Below are positions 54,960 through 63,460 of a stretch of 64,000 nucleotides of DNA, one piece after another. How positions within the stretch are numbered: the first letter of the stretch is position 1; each line of letters starts with the position of its first letter. Made by a program: the position numbers and the translations under genes. The DNA is taken from the NCBI RefSeq assembly GCF_029229925.1, contig NZ_CP107254.1:1860001-1924000 (forward strand), written 5' to 3'. The stretch is from Halorhabdus sp. BNX81. GTDB taxonomy: Archaea > Halobacteriota > Halobacteria > Halobacteriales > Haloarculaceae. The notes under the pieces are model-generated. The model was not told the origin of the DNA and made no database searches. It worked only from the letters and a program-made list of their open reading frames with translations.

Positions 54960-56699
54960 TCAAAGCTGTCGCCGGATCGTTTTCGCCGTCGCTTCACCGA
55001 CGCCCGGGACGTCTCGGAGTTCCGCCGTCGAGGCCGCCCGGACCCCGTCAACGCCCCCGAACCGCCCCAGCAGCCGCGTCCGAAGTTCGGGACCGACGCC
55101 CGGGACGTCGTCGAGTGCCGTCGACACGTCGTCCCTGAGTGTCGTGTGATACTGAACGGCAAAACGGTGAGCCTCGTCGCGGACGCGCTGGAGCAAGCGC
55201 AACTGTGGTGTGTCGTCATCCCAGTCGAACGTCCGCTCGGGAGTGATCACCCGCTCTTCGGCCTTCGCCAGCCCGACCGCAGGGACGTCCCAGCCGACGG
55301 CGTCGAGGGCCTCGCGAGCGGCCGCGAGCTGTCCCTCGCCGCCATCGATCAGGAGCAGATCGGGATCCGGCCGGTCGTCCCGCCCTTCGATGGCGCGCTC
55401 GGCCCGCCAGCCGATCAGCGACCGCATGGCCGCGTAGTCGTCGTTGCCTTCGGCGAGTTTCTTGCGTCGATAGTCGGGTTTCTCGGGCGACCCGTCGACG
55501 AAACAGACGTCACTGCCGACGACGCCCGCGCCGCCGGTATGGCTCACGTCGAAGCCCTCGGTCCGGTCGGCAGCATCGAGACCGAGGGCGTCGGCGAGCG
55601 CGGTGACACCGTCCTCGTGCCCCGTCTTGCGTCTCGCGTTCTTCAGCGCCAGGTCGACGAGCGTCGCTTCCCGACCGGCCCCCGGAACGCGAACGTCGAC
55701 GCCAGCGTCGGATAGCCAGGATTGCACGTCGTCGTCACTCAGTCGGTCGGAGACCAGAAGACGGTCGGGGAGGTCGCGTTCAGCGTAGTACTGCGGGACG
55801 AAGGCGGCGAGCACGTCGCCGGCCCGCTTGCCGTCGGGCGTCTCGACGGTGTGGCGCTCCCGATCGACCAGCGACCCCTCATTGCTGTGGAGGCGCGCGA
55901 CCGTCGCCGAGTCACCCTCCAGGGCGACCGCCAGCACGTCGGTCGTCCGGTGGTCGGTCGACTCGATGGCCTTCGCGCCACCCGCGTGGAAGGACTCGAC
56001 GACGTCGAGGCGGTCCCGGAGGTTCGCCGCTCGTTCGAACGCCGCTTCGTCGGCGGCCCGGTCCATCTCCTCGCGGATCGGCTCCGCGAGGACGCCAGTC
56101 TCCCCGCGGAAGAACCGGCGGATTGTCGCGACATCCTCGCGGTAGGCCGCCGGGCTAACCTCGCCGGTACACGGGGCCGAGCAGAGCCCGATGTCGTAGT
56201 CCAGACAGGGGCGATCGCGATTGGCGTACTTGTGATCCGAACAGCCACGGAGGCCGAAGGTCTCCCGAATCGCCTTGACGACGGTCTCGACGTCACTCTT
56301 GTCGGTGAACGGGCCAAAGACGTCTGCACCTTCGGCTGGATCACGCGTGATCTCGATCCGTGGCGCGGGGTGATCGGTCAGTTGCACGAGCGGATAGGAC
56401 TTGTCGTCGCGCAGCCGGACGTTGTACCGTGGCTGGTGGCGTTTGATGAGATTCGCTTCGAGGAGGAGCGCCTGCGTCTCGGTGTCGGTGACGACAACGT
56501 CGATATCGGCGGCGCGCTCGACCATCCGCCGGATGCGCTCACCCCGGGGATCGGCATACGAACGGACGCGGTCCCGGAGAGCCACGGCTTTGCCGACGTA
56601 GAGAACAGTGGCGTCCTCGTCCGAACTATCTACGAACTGATAGACGCCGGGCTCAGTCGGGAGATCGCCAGCACGTGATCGAACCTCGGCCGAGTCCAT
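54960..56699 (-). CDS. uvrC: Excinuclease ABC subunit C
   Basis: Makes both incisions during nucleotide excision repair. The 579-aa protein has the GIY-YIG domain ([20 protein letters not shown]), a cysteine-rich region ([13 protein letters not shown]), the UVR motif ([12 protein letters not shown]), a C-terminal RNase H-like nuclease ([16 protein letters not shown]) and two helix-hairpin-helix motifs ([25 protein letters not shown]). ATG 56699 precedes [13 protein letters not shown]. In archaea uvrABC genes are thought to come from bacteria. Confidence 0.95.
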   Translation of the reverse strand: MDSAEVRSRAGDLPTEPGVYQFVDSSDEDATVLYVGKAVALRDRVRSYADPRGERIRRMVERAADIDVVVTDTETQALLLEANLIKRHQPRYNVRLRDDKSYPLVQLTDHPAPRIEITRDPAEGADVFGPFTDKSDVETVVKAIRETFGLRGCSDHKYANRDRPCLDYDIGLCSAPCTGEVSPAAYREDVATIRRFFRGETGVLAEPIREEMDRAADEAAFERAANLRDRLDVVESFHAGGAKAIESTDHRTTDVLAVALEGDSATVARLHSNEGSLVDRERHTVETPDGKRAGDVLAAFVPQYYAERDLPDRLLVSDRLSDDDVQSWLSDAGVDVRVPGAGREATLVDLALKNARRKTGHEDGVTALADALGLDAADRTEGFDVSHTGGAGVVGSDVCFVDGSPEKPDYRRKKLAEGNDDYAAMRSLIGWRAERAIEGRDDRPDPDLLLIDGGEGQLAAAREALDAVGWDVPAVGLAKAEERVITPERTFDWDDDTPQLRLLQRVRDEAHRFAVQYHTTLRDDVSTALDDVPGVGPELRTRLLGRFGGVDGVRAASTAELRDVPGVGEATAKTIRRQL

Positions 56700-56738
56700 C
56701 GACTCGGGGTACGGCCCAGAGCAAATTGAACGTGGCGT

Positions 56739-56761
56739 CCTCCCCCCTCGATCGGGGGAGG
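56739..56761. repeat. Perfect GC hairpin upstream of uvrC
   Basis: CCTCCCCC and GGGGGAGG make 8-bp arms round a 7-nt loop. It sits between the 56774 gene and uvrC, both minus strand, about 40 bp before the uvrC start, where it could end the upstream transcript or shape the uvrC leader. Confidence 0.5.
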
Positions 56762-56773
56762 ATCGATCACCGG

Positions 56774-57409
56774 TCACCCGAGACGATCCAGCGGATCGAG
56801 CGATCGTCGATCGTCACTTGCCGAGGAGACGCCGTCCGGGAAGATTGCGTCCCGAAGCCGCCCAACGGTTTCCCCGGCGTCCTCAGTCGAGGCCGCGATC
56901 GGGAGGTCCTCGCCGCCGGCGATCTCCAGCACCAGGCGGGTTTCCCGGGAGTAAAGGTAGACAGCGATCGGGACTAGCCCGGCCAGCAGCAACAGCGCGC
57001 CGATCATGACCATATAGTCGTCGAGGCTGTAGATGATCGAGATCATCCCCTGGACCATCCCGAGAATGCCGCCGATGCCGAGTTGGCCGGTACTGCCGGT
57101 GTCCGTGAGATCGATGTCGCCCATCAGCGCCCCGAAGTCGACAAGCAACCCGACGCCAAGCAGGACGACACCGAACAGACCCGCCCTGAGTCCCGCCAGC
57201 AGAAAGCGCGTCTCGCCGTCGGACCTGACGGCGACGTCGGTGACGTTGGGCCGCTCGACCTGCCGGAAGTTCTCGCCGTCCATCTGCGGGGTGAACGCCA
57301 GCACGCGGTGAGTCGTGACGACAACGTGGGCGTCACCGGCGGCGACGCGTGCGCTCACGGTTTCACCCTCGTAGAGCAACTCCTCGACGCGATCACTCCA
57401 GTCAGCCAT
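56774..57409 (-). CDS. Membrane protein with an N-terminal PH-like domain
   Basis: A 211-aa protein. The first 65 residues ([20 protein letters not shown] and HRVLAFTP) look like the short PH-type domain found in bacterial membrane proteins. Two or three helices follow (about 70-92 and 125-155). A polar C-terminus of about 50 residues is cytoplasmic. It is upstream of uvrC with a GC hairpin between. Function unknown. Confidence 0.72.
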   Translation of the reverse strand: MADWSDRVEELLYEGETVSARVAAGDAHVVVTTHRVLAFTPQMDGENFRQVERPNVTDVAVRSDGETRFLLAGLRAGLFGVVLLGVGLLVDFGALMGDIDLTDTGSTGQLGIGGILGMVQGMISIIYSLDDYMVMIGALLLLAGLVPIAVYLYSRETRLVLEIAGGEDLPIAASTEDAGETVGRLRDAIFPDGVSSASDDRRSLDPLDRLG

Positions 57410-57518
57410 CAGTGTCGCTTCGTGATCCGGTTACAAGAAATCACTGGCCGGTAGGCCGACATCGAAGTGGCAGCTATCGGTCGGTGGATACAACCCGCCA
57501 CCCGTCTAACAATCTTCC

Positions 57519-57782
57519 ATGGCCGAAGAGACCGTCCAGTGCTGGCTCGTCGAACGGGACTTCTACGACGAGGACCTGGTGACACTCGTCTACGCCACGC
57601 CCGACGGGTCCCGAGCCGTCACGCAGCAGCGATCGACGGCGCTACTCATGAAAGAACAGGTGACAGCTGCAATCGAGATCGAGCCCGATCGGCTTGAACC
57701 CGTCGACGGGGACGAACAGGAGCGATACGCCCGCGAGGCCGAACGGATGGCCGAACAGAACGAGCCTGACGACCCGGTATAG
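57519..57782 (+). CDS. Small conserved haloarchaeal protein
   Basis: An 87-aa acidic protein beginning MAEETVQCWLVERDFYDED and ending NEPDDPV. The N-terminal half contains beta strands (LVTLVYATPDGSRAV), the C-terminal half a helix. No motif is recognised. ATG 57519 follows a CTAACAATC stretch. It is the first of four small genes on the plus strand. Confidence 0.68.
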   Translation: MAEETVQCWLVERDFYDEDLVTLVYATPDGSRAVTQQRSTALLMKEQVTAAIEIEPDRLEPVDGDEQERYAREAERMAEQNEPDDPV

Positions 57783-57854
57783 GCGCTCGCCGACGCTCAA
57801 AGAACGCTTTGACCGTCCGTGAGGTTTTGAAAGGTACCGTCCGTTGGTATCGAT

Positions 57855-58127
57855 ATGGCCTGGATTGGTCTCCATTCCGACGCCCGAACCGGTGACATCG
57901 AATCGACGCTCCGGCGTGGGGTACTGGCGATCGGGTTCTGGGGCGCGATCACGCTTCCGCTGATCGGCATGCCGCTGCTCGCCGTCGTCCCGGCATCTGC
58001 CGACGTCGTCGCGATCGTCCTCGGCGCAAACGTGGTCTGTCTCCTCGTCGGCCAGCACCACAATCCCTCGAATGGGTGGCTTGCCGGATCGATTGAGCAT
58101 CCCACCGTCAGGGAGGGTGCCCGATGA
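57855..58127 (+). CDS. Small membrane protein
   Basis: A 90-aa protein with two hydrophobic segments (about 22-45 and 48-66). It starts MAWIGLHSDARTGD. Its stop overlaps the DUF7123 gene start by 4 bp (ATGA), so both are made from one transcript. Function unknown. Confidence 0.65.
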   Translation: MAWIGLHSDARTGDIESTLRRGVLAIGFWGAITLPLIGMPLLAVVPASADVVAIVLGANVVCLLVGQHHNPSNGWLAGSIEHPTVREGAR

Positions 58128-58351
58128 CGGCCACAACGGACACGAAGCGGCAACGATTCAGGGAGTACCTCCGCGAGCAAACGGCCGATGGGGAGTGCTA
58201 TCTCAAGAGCAAGTTCGTCGCCCGCGATCTCGAACTCGGGACCCGAGAGATCGGACAGCTGTTTGCCGATCTCAGCGACGAGGCGGACGAACTCGACGTC
58301 GAGCGGTGGGCCTACTCGAACGCGACGACCTGGCGAGTGGCCCGTCGGTGA
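58124..58351 (+). CDS. DUF7123 family protein
   Basis: A 75-aa protein: REYLREQTADGECYLKSKFV, then DLELGTREIGQLFADLSD and a final WAYSNATTWRVAR. It is mostly helical and resembles a small winged helix; the family DUF7123 is widespread in haloarchaea with unknown role. It overlaps the membrane-protein gene upstream by 4 bp. Confidence 0.78.
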   Translation: MTATTDTKRQRFREYLREQTADGECYLKSKFVARDLELGTREIGQLFADLSDEADELDVERWAYSNATTWRVARR

Positions 58352-58434
58352 GCGGTACATCGATTTTGGAAGGGACTCGTGGTATCGTCACTCTCGGAAG
58401 GGTTATCCCCATGCCAGGTGAACATTTGTTTGCA

Positions 58435-58629
58435 ATGGTACACGGAAAAGTGGATTTCTTCCACGACACTGGCGGTTACGGTTTCATTACGACTGAGGAC
58501 ACCGAGGATGACGTATTCTTCCACATGGAGGACGTTGGCGGCCCGGACCTCGAAGAAGGAGCGGACATCGAGTTCGATATCGAGCAGGCCCCCAAAGGCC
58601 CGCGCGCGACGAACGTCGTCCGCGCATAG
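58435..58629 (+). CDS. Cold-shock domain protein
   Basis: A 64-aa RNA/DNA-binding protein with one cold-shock domain. RNP1 (GYGFIT) and RNP2 (DVFFHMEDV) are clear. ATG 58435 is preferred over an in-frame ATG at 58411 because MVHGKVDFFHDTGGYG is the standard start. It is made as a single gene and probably acts as an RNA chaperone. Confidence 0.93.
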   Translation: MVHGKVDFFHDTGGYGFITTEDTEDDVFFHMEDVGGPDLEEGADIEFDIEQAPKGPRATNVVRA

Positions 58630-58839
58630 AGCGAATCGCTGTCTCACGGCAGCGCCATGAGTGAAATTTCGATTTTTGATCATTATGTCAGTAGCGGCCG
58701 GTTTGTGACCAACAAATGTCGAGATCGGACCGCCCGGATCGTCCACCCCATGCTTTCATGGGGCCCCATTTCGGGGACGAGTCAGACGGAATCTATCGGA
58801 GCGCGTGGATTTTTATCATCCCCTCACCCACAGATGCAC

Positions 58840-59139
58840 ATGGGCGAATTCGATCTTGACTTGGGAGCTGTCGAATCGCAGTTGCCCGACGAGGACGACG
58901 AGTCACCTCACGGTCGTATCGTCCTCGGCGTTCTCGACGGGACGACTCCGGACGAGGAGTGGATCAGTCTCGTCGACGACGGTGCAGTGCTGGTATTGAA
59001 TGTCGAGGGGGACGTCAACGAACGGGCGGCCGGCTTTGCCCGGAGGATCCAGGACAGTGGCGGCAGTCTGATGCACTTTCGTGGGTTCCTCGTCGTTTCG
59101 CCGCCCGGCGTCGAGATCGACACCGATCGACTGGAATGA
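58840..59139 (+). CDS. DUF5779 family protein
   Basis: A 99-aa acidic protein. MGEFDLDLGAVESQLPD at the N-terminus resembles DUF5779 family openings. A central LDGTTPDEEWISLVDDGAVL and final FRGFLVVSPPGVEID look like a compact alpha/beta fold. A TATA-like TTTTTATC at 58810-58817 is about 26 bp from ATG 58840; ATG 58834 is also possible. Function unknown. Confidence 0.75.
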   Translation: MGEFDLDLGAVESQLPDEDDESPHGRIVLGVLDGTTPDEEWISLVDDGAVLVLNVEGDVNERAAGFARRIQDSGGSLMHFRGFLVVSPPGVEIDTDRLE

Positions 59140-59220
59140 ATGGTCGGCTGCCGTGACGACCGACGTTGCGTGCAATGGCCGGAGAAACGCTCGCTCGGCA
59201 CGATTGTCCGCGGACTGACG

Positions 59221-59229
59221 ATTTATACG
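59221..59229 (+). promoter_or_regulatory. TATA-like box of the 59252 gene
   Basis: ATTTATACG lies about 27 bp before ATG 59252, fitting a leaderless transcript for the two-gene unit at 59252-60354. Confidence 0.5.
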
Positions 59230-59251
59230 CGCAGAGCCCGTACGGGTATAT

Positions 59252-59926
59252 ATGCCATTGAAGGCCACGGGGCAAGCGATCTTCGATCCGGACGACGGCT
59301 GGGCGGGCGGGACGACCTGGATTGCCCACCCCGAGGAGTCGATGCAACGTGCGAGCCACGCACTCTTCGTGGACGATGCGGTGTGGCTCGTCGATCCCGT
59401 CGATGCCGACGGGCTGGACGATCACCTCGCCGATCTCGGCGACGTTGCGGGCGTCGTTGTGCTCCTCGACCGCCACAAGCGGGACGCCGATGCGATCGCG
59501 CTCCGACACGACGTCCCGGTGTACGTCCCCGAATGGATGGACGGCGTCGCGACGGAGATGACGGCGCCGGTCGAGCGCTTCGGGACGACACTGGCGGACA
59601 CCTACACCGTCTATCCGATCAAAGACTCGCGTTTCTGGCAGGAAGCGGCGCTGTACGACGAAGACGAAGGGACGCTCGTGATCCCCGAAGCAGTCGGGAC
59701 GGCGTCGTACTTCCGGACAGGCGACGAACGCATCGGCGTCCATCCCATGTTGCGGCTCAGACCGCCCCGCCGGCTCCGGGAGTTCAGTCCCGAACGGATC
59801 CTCGTCGGCCACGGCGACCCCGTCGTCACGGAGGCGAGTGATGCACTCGCCGACGCGATCGACGGAGCGCGGCGGCGAACCCCGGCGCTGTATGTCGACG
59901 CCGCGAAGGACTTCATCTTCGGATGA
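59252..59926 (+). CDS. Degenerate metallo-beta-lactamase-like protein
   Basis: A 224-aa protein that follows the metallo-hydrolase pattern: a first strand pair (HALFVDDAVWLVDPVD), a VVVLLDRHKRDADAI segment where HxHxDH metal sites usually stand, and a C-terminal ERILVGHGDPV. Only part of the metal ligands is kept, so it may be catalytically dead or use another site. Many haloarchaea carry such a protein. The next gene overlaps its stop by 4 bp. Confidence 0.68.
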   Translation: MPLKATGQAIFDPDDGWAGGTTWIAHPEESMQRASHALFVDDAVWLVDPVDADGLDDHLADLGDVAGVVVLLDRHKRDADAIALRHDVPVYVPEWMDGVATEMTAPVERFGTTLADTYTVYPIKDSRFWQEAALYDEDEGTLVIPEAVGTASYFRTGDERIGVHPMLRLRPPRRLREFSPERILVGHGDPVVTEASDALADAIDGARRRTPALYVDAAKDFIFG

Positions 59927-60354
59927 ATCCGGACGCCGACCCGATCTACGCAACCGAGGGGCTGATCGACGTCCTGTTGGAGCAAGCAGCGGAGCGTGCG
60001 CCCGATCCAGTCACGATCTCGGTGTCAGTGACGCCCGCCGGCGACTTCGGGGCGCTCGATCTACCCGCCGAGACACCCGTGTTCACCCACCTGTATCTCC
60101 CGGACGCCGGCAGTTCCCTGAACTTCGTCTTCGGCGTCGATCTGGGGACACCCGCGGGCCAGACTCAGGGCCGGTTCGTCTCTCACCCCGACGGGCGGCT
60201 CGAACTCACCCAGGCCGATGACTTTCACGCAGTGGTATTCGTAGCGGTGCCGCCGTGGGATCGGGATGCAATCGCCGTCTTCGATCGGGACAGTACACCA
60301 CGCGAGCTTCGGCTGCTCGATGCCGAACCGCCCGAAGAGCGCTTTGGAGAGTGA
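59923..60354 (+). CDS. Conserved haloarchaeal hypothetical protein
   Basis: A 143-aa acidic protein starting MNPDADPIYATEGLIDVLLE. Residues about 28-130 are beta-rich (VTISVSVTPAGDFGALDLP, FHAVVFVAVPPWD). No motif is recognised. It is cotranscribed with the metallo-hydrolase-like gene (4-bp overlap) and ends against the convergent ribbon-helix-helix gene. Confidence 0.65.
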   Translation: MNPDADPIYATEGLIDVLLEQAAERAPDPVTISVSVTPAGDFGALDLPAETPVFTHLYLPDAGSSLNFVFGVDLGTPAGQTQGRFVSHPDGRLELTQADDFHAVVFVAVPPWDRDAIAVFDRDSTPRELRLLDAEPPEERFGE

Positions 60355-60564
60355 CTATTCCAGATACCCGAGGTCCTGTAGCTGGCTGGTTATCTCCTCG
60401 AATTCCGCCTCGGTGAGTTCGTCCGTGCGCTGGTGCTGGATCACGATACTCCGAAGTAGGAATCTGACGAGGTCGCTCGTCGAGGAGAAACTCGTCCCCT
60501 CGATCGTGTGTTCGACGCGATCTGCGAGTTCTTTCGGGATCGACACTGTCGTGTATTCGGTCAT
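60355..60564 (-). CDS. Ribbon-helix-helix DNA-binding protein
   Basis: A 69-aa protein: strand YTTVSIPKELADRVEH, helix and DLVRFLLRSIVIQ, the ribbon-helix-helix layout of CopG/MetJ-type regulators. The C-terminal tail ELTEAEFEEITSQLQDLGYL is helical. ATG 60564 is preferred to a GTG two codons before. No toxin gene adjoins it, so a simple regulator is more likely than an antitoxin. Confidence 0.82.
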   Translation of the reverse strand: MTEYTTVSIPKELADRVEHTIEGTSFSSTSDLVRFLLRSIVIQHQRTDELTEAEFEEITSQLQDLGYLE

Positions 60565-60642
60565 GTCCACATGGAGGGCTGCAACCGGGTTAGGCGTTTA
60601 TGTCGTATCAGCGTCGGCCTGTCCGACCGGCGGCGTCGACGC

Positions 60643-61677
60643 TCACCCGAACCCCTCAGATTCGATCCGGTTCGCCGGGACCCCCAGTCGTTCGATCGCC
60701 GCGACGAGACTGTACACCATCGCGTTGATGCCACAGGCGTAGACGTCCACGTTGGCGGGATCGATCGACGGTAGCTCCCCCGATCCAGGGCCATCTTCGA
60801 GCCGTTTGTCGAGGGGTGCCCCAATCGGCGTCGCGACTGTCGTCTCGTCGATGTGTTTGAGCAGGGCCTGCTGGACGTAATCCGTCTCGCCGTCCCAGTC
60901 ACTCAGGTACGGTTCCCGGCTAAGACAGGGCACGAAGTGGAAGTTCTCGCGTTCGCGGGCCAGCTCCCGGAAGGCCGTCCGGTACGGCAGGTCGTCGGCC
61001 CACGCCGCGCCGAGGAACAGCCAGACGTCGCGTTGTTTCCCCTGGTACTCGTCGCGACCACTCTCGAACAGATAGTCGATCATGCTCTTGAACGGGGCCA
61101 CGCCGGTACCCGTCGCGAGAAAGACCATATCCCGTGATGAGGTATCAGCCAGAACGAGTTCCCCATAGGGTCCGCGGACGGTCACCTCGTCGCCGACGGC
61201 GATATCGTCACAGATCCGGGGTGAGAGCCGCCCGCCCGGTACCCGCCGCACGCAGATTTCGAGGGTGTCACGCGTGGGTGAACTCGCTAGCGAGTACGCC
61301 CGTGACGTTCCATCGTAACGGAGTCCGATGTACTGACCGGCGACGAAATCGACATCGGACTCAGTAACCAACTCGACGCGAGCGAGCATCGGCTTCGGCC
61401 GATCGTAGCGCTCAGCCAGCGTCGCCACACGTCTGGCCACGGACTGATGTCCGTCGGCGAGAAGTCGTTCGTGCAGGCCGTCCCAGTCGGCCGGCCCCCC
61501 GATCGGGCTGTATTCCGGAGCGGCCTCGGCGACCCAGCGATTGATCGCCTGTGTGACTTCCGGCCGCCGGTCCTGATCCATCTTCGTGACCCGCGTCACG
61601 CGGGCGGATTCCGTGACCAGCGGGAGGTCGGCGATCGCGTCGTGCTGGGATGCGTGGTCCCTGACCTGAGCATCCAT
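60643..61677 (-). CDS. FAD-dependent oxidoreductase (ferredoxin-NADP reductase type) with an N-terminal extension
   Basis: A 344-aa flavin reductase. The FAD-binding RAYSLASSP motif and the LSPRICDD segment identify domain 1; the NAD(P)-binding domain has FLATGTGVAPFKSMIDYL, LFLGAAW and a C-terminal YACGINAMV. About 95 residues precede the FAD domain, helical and without cysteines (VTQAINRWVAEAAPEYSPIG). It would pass electrons between NAD(P)H and an unseen partner, possibly ferredoxin. ATG 61677 is chosen over a GTG at 61695. Confidence 0.85.
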   Translation of the reverse strand: MDAQVRDHASQHDAIADLPLVTESARVTRVTKMDQDRRPEVTQAINRWVAEAAPEYSPIGGPADWDGLHERLLADGHQSVARRVATLAERYDRPKPMLARVELVTESDVDFVAGQYIGLRYDGTSRAYSLASSPTRDTLEICVRRVPGGRLSPRICDDIAVGDEVTVRGPYGELVLADTSSRDMVFLATGTGVAPFKSMIDYLFESGRDEYQGKQRDVWLFLGAAWADDLPYRTAFRELARERENFHFVPCLSREPYLSDWDGETDYVQQALLKHIDETTVATPIGAPLDKRLEDGPGSGELPSIDPANVDVYACGINAMVYSLVAAIERLGVPANRIESEGFG

Positions 61678-62107
61678 ACCGGACGCATGAGGCACCGATG
61701 GAAATGCATACCGGCCCCGTCAATCGGAAAGCGTTATGGCTAGGAGTTTGACAAGTACTGCGAGGCAAACGTCGATCACGATTTGAACCCAGGAGGCTTA
61801 CGCCACTGGCTTTCAAGACCGGCGCAATGGACGCTCTGTCACCACTACCGTAAATCACGAACTTGGGGATGGCCGCATCGTCTTGAGCCTGTATCCAATG
61901 TGCGGCCCGCTGCTTCGAGACCGCTGATGGTTACAAGTGGCCAGCATGGTTTGTGTTTCGGTGAATTGTGGCCTTCGACCCAAGGTTAGTCACACTATCA
62001 ATCATTAGACTGATACTATGAACGCGGTACTCCGCACACTCAAAGAACAATCCTCGAAGAATCGGAACAATTGAAAAGTCTCACTACGACGCGCAACTTC
62101 GGAACTA
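61678..62107. other. Gap of about 430 bp in a decayed mobile-element region
   Basis: It contains no intact gene. A tRNA-Ser-like fragment lies at 61780-61848 on the minus strand; the DNA then becomes AT-richer. A few short frames such as MNAVLRTLKEQSSKNRNN (62018-62074) may belong to the upstream part of the integrase remnant, in a different frame. Confidence 0.55.
61780..61848 (-). pseudogene. tRNA-Ser(UGA)-like fragment, T stem broken
   Basis: Read on the minus strand, the DNA runs GACAGAGCGTCCATTGCG (D arm-like), CCGGT-CTTGAAA-GCCAG (anticodon arm; anticodon TGA at 61815-61813), TGGCGTAAGCCTC (long variable arm) and CTGGG-TTCAAATC (T arm). This is the order of a serine tRNA. After TTCAAATC the 3' half of the T stem (expected CCCAG) and the acceptor end are replaced by unrelated sequence, so it cannot fold as a normal tRNA. 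It is best seen as an integration scar. Confidence 0.5.
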
Positions 62108-62431
62108 CTACAGAACTGGTCAGTTTTACATCAATTGTACGATAAGTACAAGGATGCAGATGCCTCCTGGCTTACTCGCCAAAGCAACCCCTACACCTTC
62201 TCCTCTCTCACGCGGTTGCTTGCAAGATTTGCCGAGGTTGCTAATTTAGATACGAAGGACCGCTCGCTTACGTGGTACAGTCTTCATCACTCTGTTGTCA
62301 CCGACATGGCGTGAGAGGAAAGTCAGGCTGTCGCTTAAGCCCAGTTGCGCCACTGATCTATTCGGTCCACGGTCAAGTATGACGCCGCGCCAGTAGAAGA
62401 CTGGCGAGATGCTTCGGAATGGATGCGTTAA
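62108..62431 (+). pseudogene. Decayed tyrosine integrase, C-terminal catalytic part
   Basis: A single frame reads LYDKYKDADASWLTRQSNPY, SLTRLLARFAEVAN and SLTWYSLHHSVVTDMA, then a TGA (62312), EESQAVA, a TAA (62336), AQLRH, a TGA (62354), and STVKYDAAPVEDWRDASEWM. This matches the C-terminal half of haloarchaeal XerC/D-like integrases: the box normally reading RHS is here HHS, and the catalytic Tyr would be in KYD. Three in-frame stops and the changed Arg box show it is dead. Confidence 0.8.
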
Positions 62432-62886
62432 AATAGCCCCAAATCTCCTCGTTTCTCTTTAGCGCTCTGTTCTACTTGTTGAGCTTTTTCTGCCGCTTTC
62501 CTAACTCGATTTTTTGTTTCGTCCGGATCAATATCTTCGGTATTTACTGGTGGGCGAACCATCTTGACCTGCTGACACTCTGCGATGAGCGTTTCACACA
62601 GATCTAATAGTGATTCATCAACTGCAGGGGGTGCATCGGCTAAATGCTGGGCTAACTCAGCATGGACGCCCGCACAGGTTTTTTGAGCGATTTTTGGCTT
62701 TGGACCAGTCCAGTCTCCGTAATTCACCCGCTGTATTCGTTGGGCCAGCCTTTCTACTCGACTGTACCATTGTTCAACCTCTCTTTTACGCTGGTTCTGA
62801 TTCTGATACCCTACGGCAATCAGTCCGATGACACCACTGACGGCCCCACCAAGGGCTGTCGGAATTGCCGTGCTCCAATCAATCAT
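62428..62886 (-). CDS. Single-helix membrane protein of unknown function in a mobile region
   Basis: A 152-aa protein with one N-terminal membrane helix (about residues 8-28, ALGGAVSGVIGLIAVGY) and a long helical cytoplasmic part (KREVEQWYSRVERLAQRIQR and AAEKAQQVEQSAKEKRG). It overlaps the last codon of the integrase remnant by a few bases. DNA is AT-richer than the chromosome average. No family is recognised. ATG 62886 is preferred over a longer reading starting at 62928. Confidence 0.6.
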   Translation of the reverse strand: MIDWSTAIPTALGGAVSGVIGLIAVGYQNQNQRKREVEQWYSRVERLAQRIQRVNYGDWTGPKPKIAQKTCAGVHAELAQHLADAPPAVDESLLDLCETLIAECQQVKMVRPPVNTEDIDPDETKNRVRKAAEKAQQVEQSAKEKRGDLGLF

Positions 62887-63019
62887 GGATGAATTTAAAA
62901 AGTCTGGAAATATTAAATCTACTGTCACTATCTGGCTGGTATTCAGTATATTTGATTCGCTTTTGTGACAATGGATCTCTGTAAGAATCTATTTGAATAG
63001 TCGGCGGCCAATTGAGTAC

Positions 63020-63460
63020 ATGGATGTTCAACAAATCAGACTGCAATTGTATCGAATCCCCGTTAGAATGACCATTGCTAGCGAATTCAGGGATTTTAAA
63101 GACTGGAATGATGAGGAAATTGAGGAAATCAAGAGCCTCATGGCAGAAAGTTTTAACGACCGTGCTGGCACCCTATTCTATCGGAACGGAGGAGTGATTT
63201 TGGTTACGTATCTTCTAATAGATAATTTTGTGAGTGACTTACCGATTGGTGTCTTAGGGATGACGTTCATTCTTTACGGTGCAACCTTGGCAGGCTACTC
63301 AATCAAGGGTCCCTATCGGATTGCAGTTGAAGGGTTGGAAAAGGAAGAACGCTATGACATCTTGAAACGAGAGATGGCCAGAGACACCATGCTGGTTACT
63401 ATGGGTGCGATATTTTTCGTTGCAGGGTTCTCCCTGCGGATTATCACATCAGCATTGTAG
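63020..63460 (+). CDS. Two-helix membrane protein of unknown function
   Basis: A 146-aa protein divergent from 62886. Residues 1-60 are cytoplasmic and charged (DFKDWNDEEIEEIKSLMAES); two hydrophobic segments follow (about 58-92, possibly two short helices, and about 122-142) with a charged loop between (EGLEKEERYDILKREMARD). The start is ATG 63020 (MDVQQIRLQLYRIP); TTG 62993 and ATG 63068 are alternatives. Codon use is AT-rich. No function can be assigned. Confidence 0.58.
   Translation: MDVQQIRLQLYRIPVRMTIASEFRDFKDWNDEEIEEIKSLMAESFNDRAGTLFYRNGGVILVTYLLIDNFVSDLPIGVLGMTFILYGATLAGYSIKGPYRIAVEGLEKEERYDILKREMARDTMLVTMGAIFFVAGFSLRIITSAL

Noticed and set aside
54917-55138. Short plus-strand frame starting after the AT-rich palindrome near 54.9 kb
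   Set aside because: Most of it lies antisense to uvrC and the translation is arginine/proline-rich without any motif.
61783-61989. Plus-strand frame MNPGGLRHWLSRP across the tRNA-like fragment
   Set aside because: It reads the tRNA-like sequence backwards and has no coding character.
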